Below are positions 14,733 through 15,755 of a stretch of DNA of 15,755 nucleotides, in pieces; within the stretch, counting starts at the first letter, position 1; the number at the start of each line of letters is the position of its first letter. The notes under the pieces were generated by a model. That model ran no database searches. It saw only the letters and a list, made by a program, of their open reading frames with translations, and was not told the DNA's origin. Source of the DNA: Prolixibacteraceae bacterium (GTDB lineage: Bacteria > Bacteroidota > Bacteroidia > Bacteroidales > Prolixibacteraceae); NCBI GenBank assembly GCA_027451165.1, contig DAIDJX010000045.1, forward strand, positions 1 to 15,755. Reading direction: 5' to 3'. The translations under genes and the position numbers were made by a program.

Positions 14733-15755
14733 TTACTCATACCGCAGCGCCTCCACCGGATTTCTTGTTGCCGCACGCCAACTTTGCCAACTCACGGTCA
14801 GCAAAGCAATTCCCAGTGCCAGTATTCCCGCCAGGGCGAAAATCCACCAGCTCAGTGATGTTTTGTAAGCAAAATTCTCGAGCCATCTGTGCATCATGTA
14901 CCAGGCAAAGGGAGTCGAAACCAGAAAGGCAATTCCAACCCATTTTATGATATTTAGATTCAACATCGATAGTATTTCGGAAACTTTGGCGCCATTGATT
15001 TTTCTTATTCCAATTTCTTTAACCTGCTGTTCGACCGCAAAAAGAGTTATTCCAAAAATTCCCATTACTGCGATGAAAACAGCCAGTATGATGCCAAGTA
15101 CCAATATTTTAGCTTCAAATAATTCCTTTTTATACAGATCTTCTATTCTATCCTCATGAAATGCAATTTCGGTTTCATATCCCTTATACCTTTCACTAAA
15201 AATCTTTGTGAAGTATCCGATTGCCTCATTTGCCATATGGTGCCTGTACCTGATGACAACATCAAATTGTCTTAGAAATCTGTCGCTTTTGCGAATACGG
15301 ATTGGTACAATTTCCCGACGCATCGACTGAAAATTAAAGTCGTAAACAACCCCTACGATTTTAACAGCTTTGGCTCCATCCATACTGACTATTTCCCCTA
15401 CAGGATTTTCAAATCCAAGGTATCTTACCGCAGCTTCGTTCAGAAGTATTTCATTTTTTTGTTCCCCTCTGTAGTTTTCCGAAAAGAAATTACCCGCTTT
15501 TAATCTGTAACCTATTAATTGGGGGAAGTTGGCATGACAGCCAATCTCTGCAATAGGGAAAGTTTCATTTGTTGCCTGGTTTATAATTATCCCATTGCTT
15601 AGTTGATCCCTGAACGGAGGAAGCTCATGAGTAACTGAAACATTCTTTATTGAAGGATGCTCCAAAAGACAACGTTTTAATTCCTCTATCTTTTCCGTGT
15701 TTTCATATTGGGGATTAAAAATACCTCCTTTCCAGTTTGGATTTTCGACACGCAT
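14733..15755 (-). CDS. ABC transporter permease, MacB/FtsX type (C-terminal part; start beyond window)
   Basis: About 340 residues are visible; the frame is open to the window edge, and the ATG at 15753-15755 is probably internal, since relatives are about 780-810 residues. The visible part holds the second periplasmic domain (residues 1-205) and the C-terminal FtsX lobe with helices near 216-238, 270-290 and 303-325. The coupling motif VKEIGIRKINGAK is intact. The end WLENFAYKTSLSWWIFA through NPVEALRYE is nearly identical to the 8139-10565 permease, whereas the periplasmic part is only distantly similar. Bases 15000-15755 look more AT-rich than the 3' end of the same gene. A partner ATPase is not in view. 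Its substrate is unknown. Confidence 0.88.
   Translation of the reverse strand: MRVENPNWKGGIFNPQYENTEKIEELKRCLLEHPSIKNVSVTHELPPFRDQLSNGIIINQATNETFPIAEIGCHANFPQLIGYRLKAGNFFSENYRGEQKNEILLNEAAVRYLGFENPVGEIVSMDGAKAVKIVGVVYDFNFQSMRREIVPIRIRKSDRFLRQFDVVIRYRHHMANEAIGYFTKIFSERYKGYETEIAFHEDRIEDLYKKELFEAKILVLGIILAVFIAVMGIFGITLFAVEQQVKEIGIRKINGAKVSEILSMLNLNIIKWVGIAFLVSTPFAWYMMHRWLENFAYKTSLSWWIFALAGILALGIALLTVSWQSWRAATRNPVEALRYE

Overview
The window looks like chromosomal DNA of a Bacteroidota (Bacteroidetes) bacterium. The evidence is a CotH-type protein with a C-terminal type IX secretion sorting domain, large two-lobed MacB/FtsX-type permeases of the kind this phylum carries in many copies, a TAnnTTTG promoter box ahead of several genes, and no obvious Shine-Dalgarno sequences. 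I saw no rRNA, tRNA, CRISPR array, transposase, integrase or phage gene.

Layout. Positions 1-379 hold the 3' part of an unrecognised gene. 455-1900 encodes a secreted CotH-family protein and 2009-2380 a small lipoprotein. 2529-8089 is a tight four-gene plus-strand operon: an AsmA-like envelope protein, a MATE transporter (overlapping the AsmA gene), an SDR oxidoreductase (starting directly after the MATE stop) and a small four-helix membrane protein. Then come minus-strand genes: an 808-residue ABC-transporter permease (8139-10565), a zinc-peptidase-like DUF4932 protein (11201-12817), a DUF4097-like exported protein built on an exact 18-residue repeat (13544-14542), and the C-terminal part of a second permease that runs off the window (14733-15755). 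A small plus-strand DUF433/DUF5615 toxin-antitoxin-like pair (12856-13406) sits between the DUF4932 and repeat-protein genes, diverging from the former.

Intergenic DNA is the most unusual part. Three of the four minus-strand genes are followed directly after their stop codon by versions of the same roughly 40-base sequence, made of AATCC-type units about 9 bases apart. The 635-base gap at 10566-11200 holds a cluster of palindromic short repeats in both orientations plus a long GC-rich inverted repeat. A different short repeat (CTGTGTAACT type) lies directly ahead of the AsmA gene and carries a promoter-like box.

Most proteins here act in or beyond the cell envelope: secreted or periplasmic CotH, DUF4932 and DUF4097-like proteins, a lipoprotein, AsmA, and three transporter-type membrane proteins. 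I see no clear evidence for a new multi-gene system. The strongest leads are the stop-adjacent repeat, the palindrome cluster and the 18-residue-repeat protein beside a permease.
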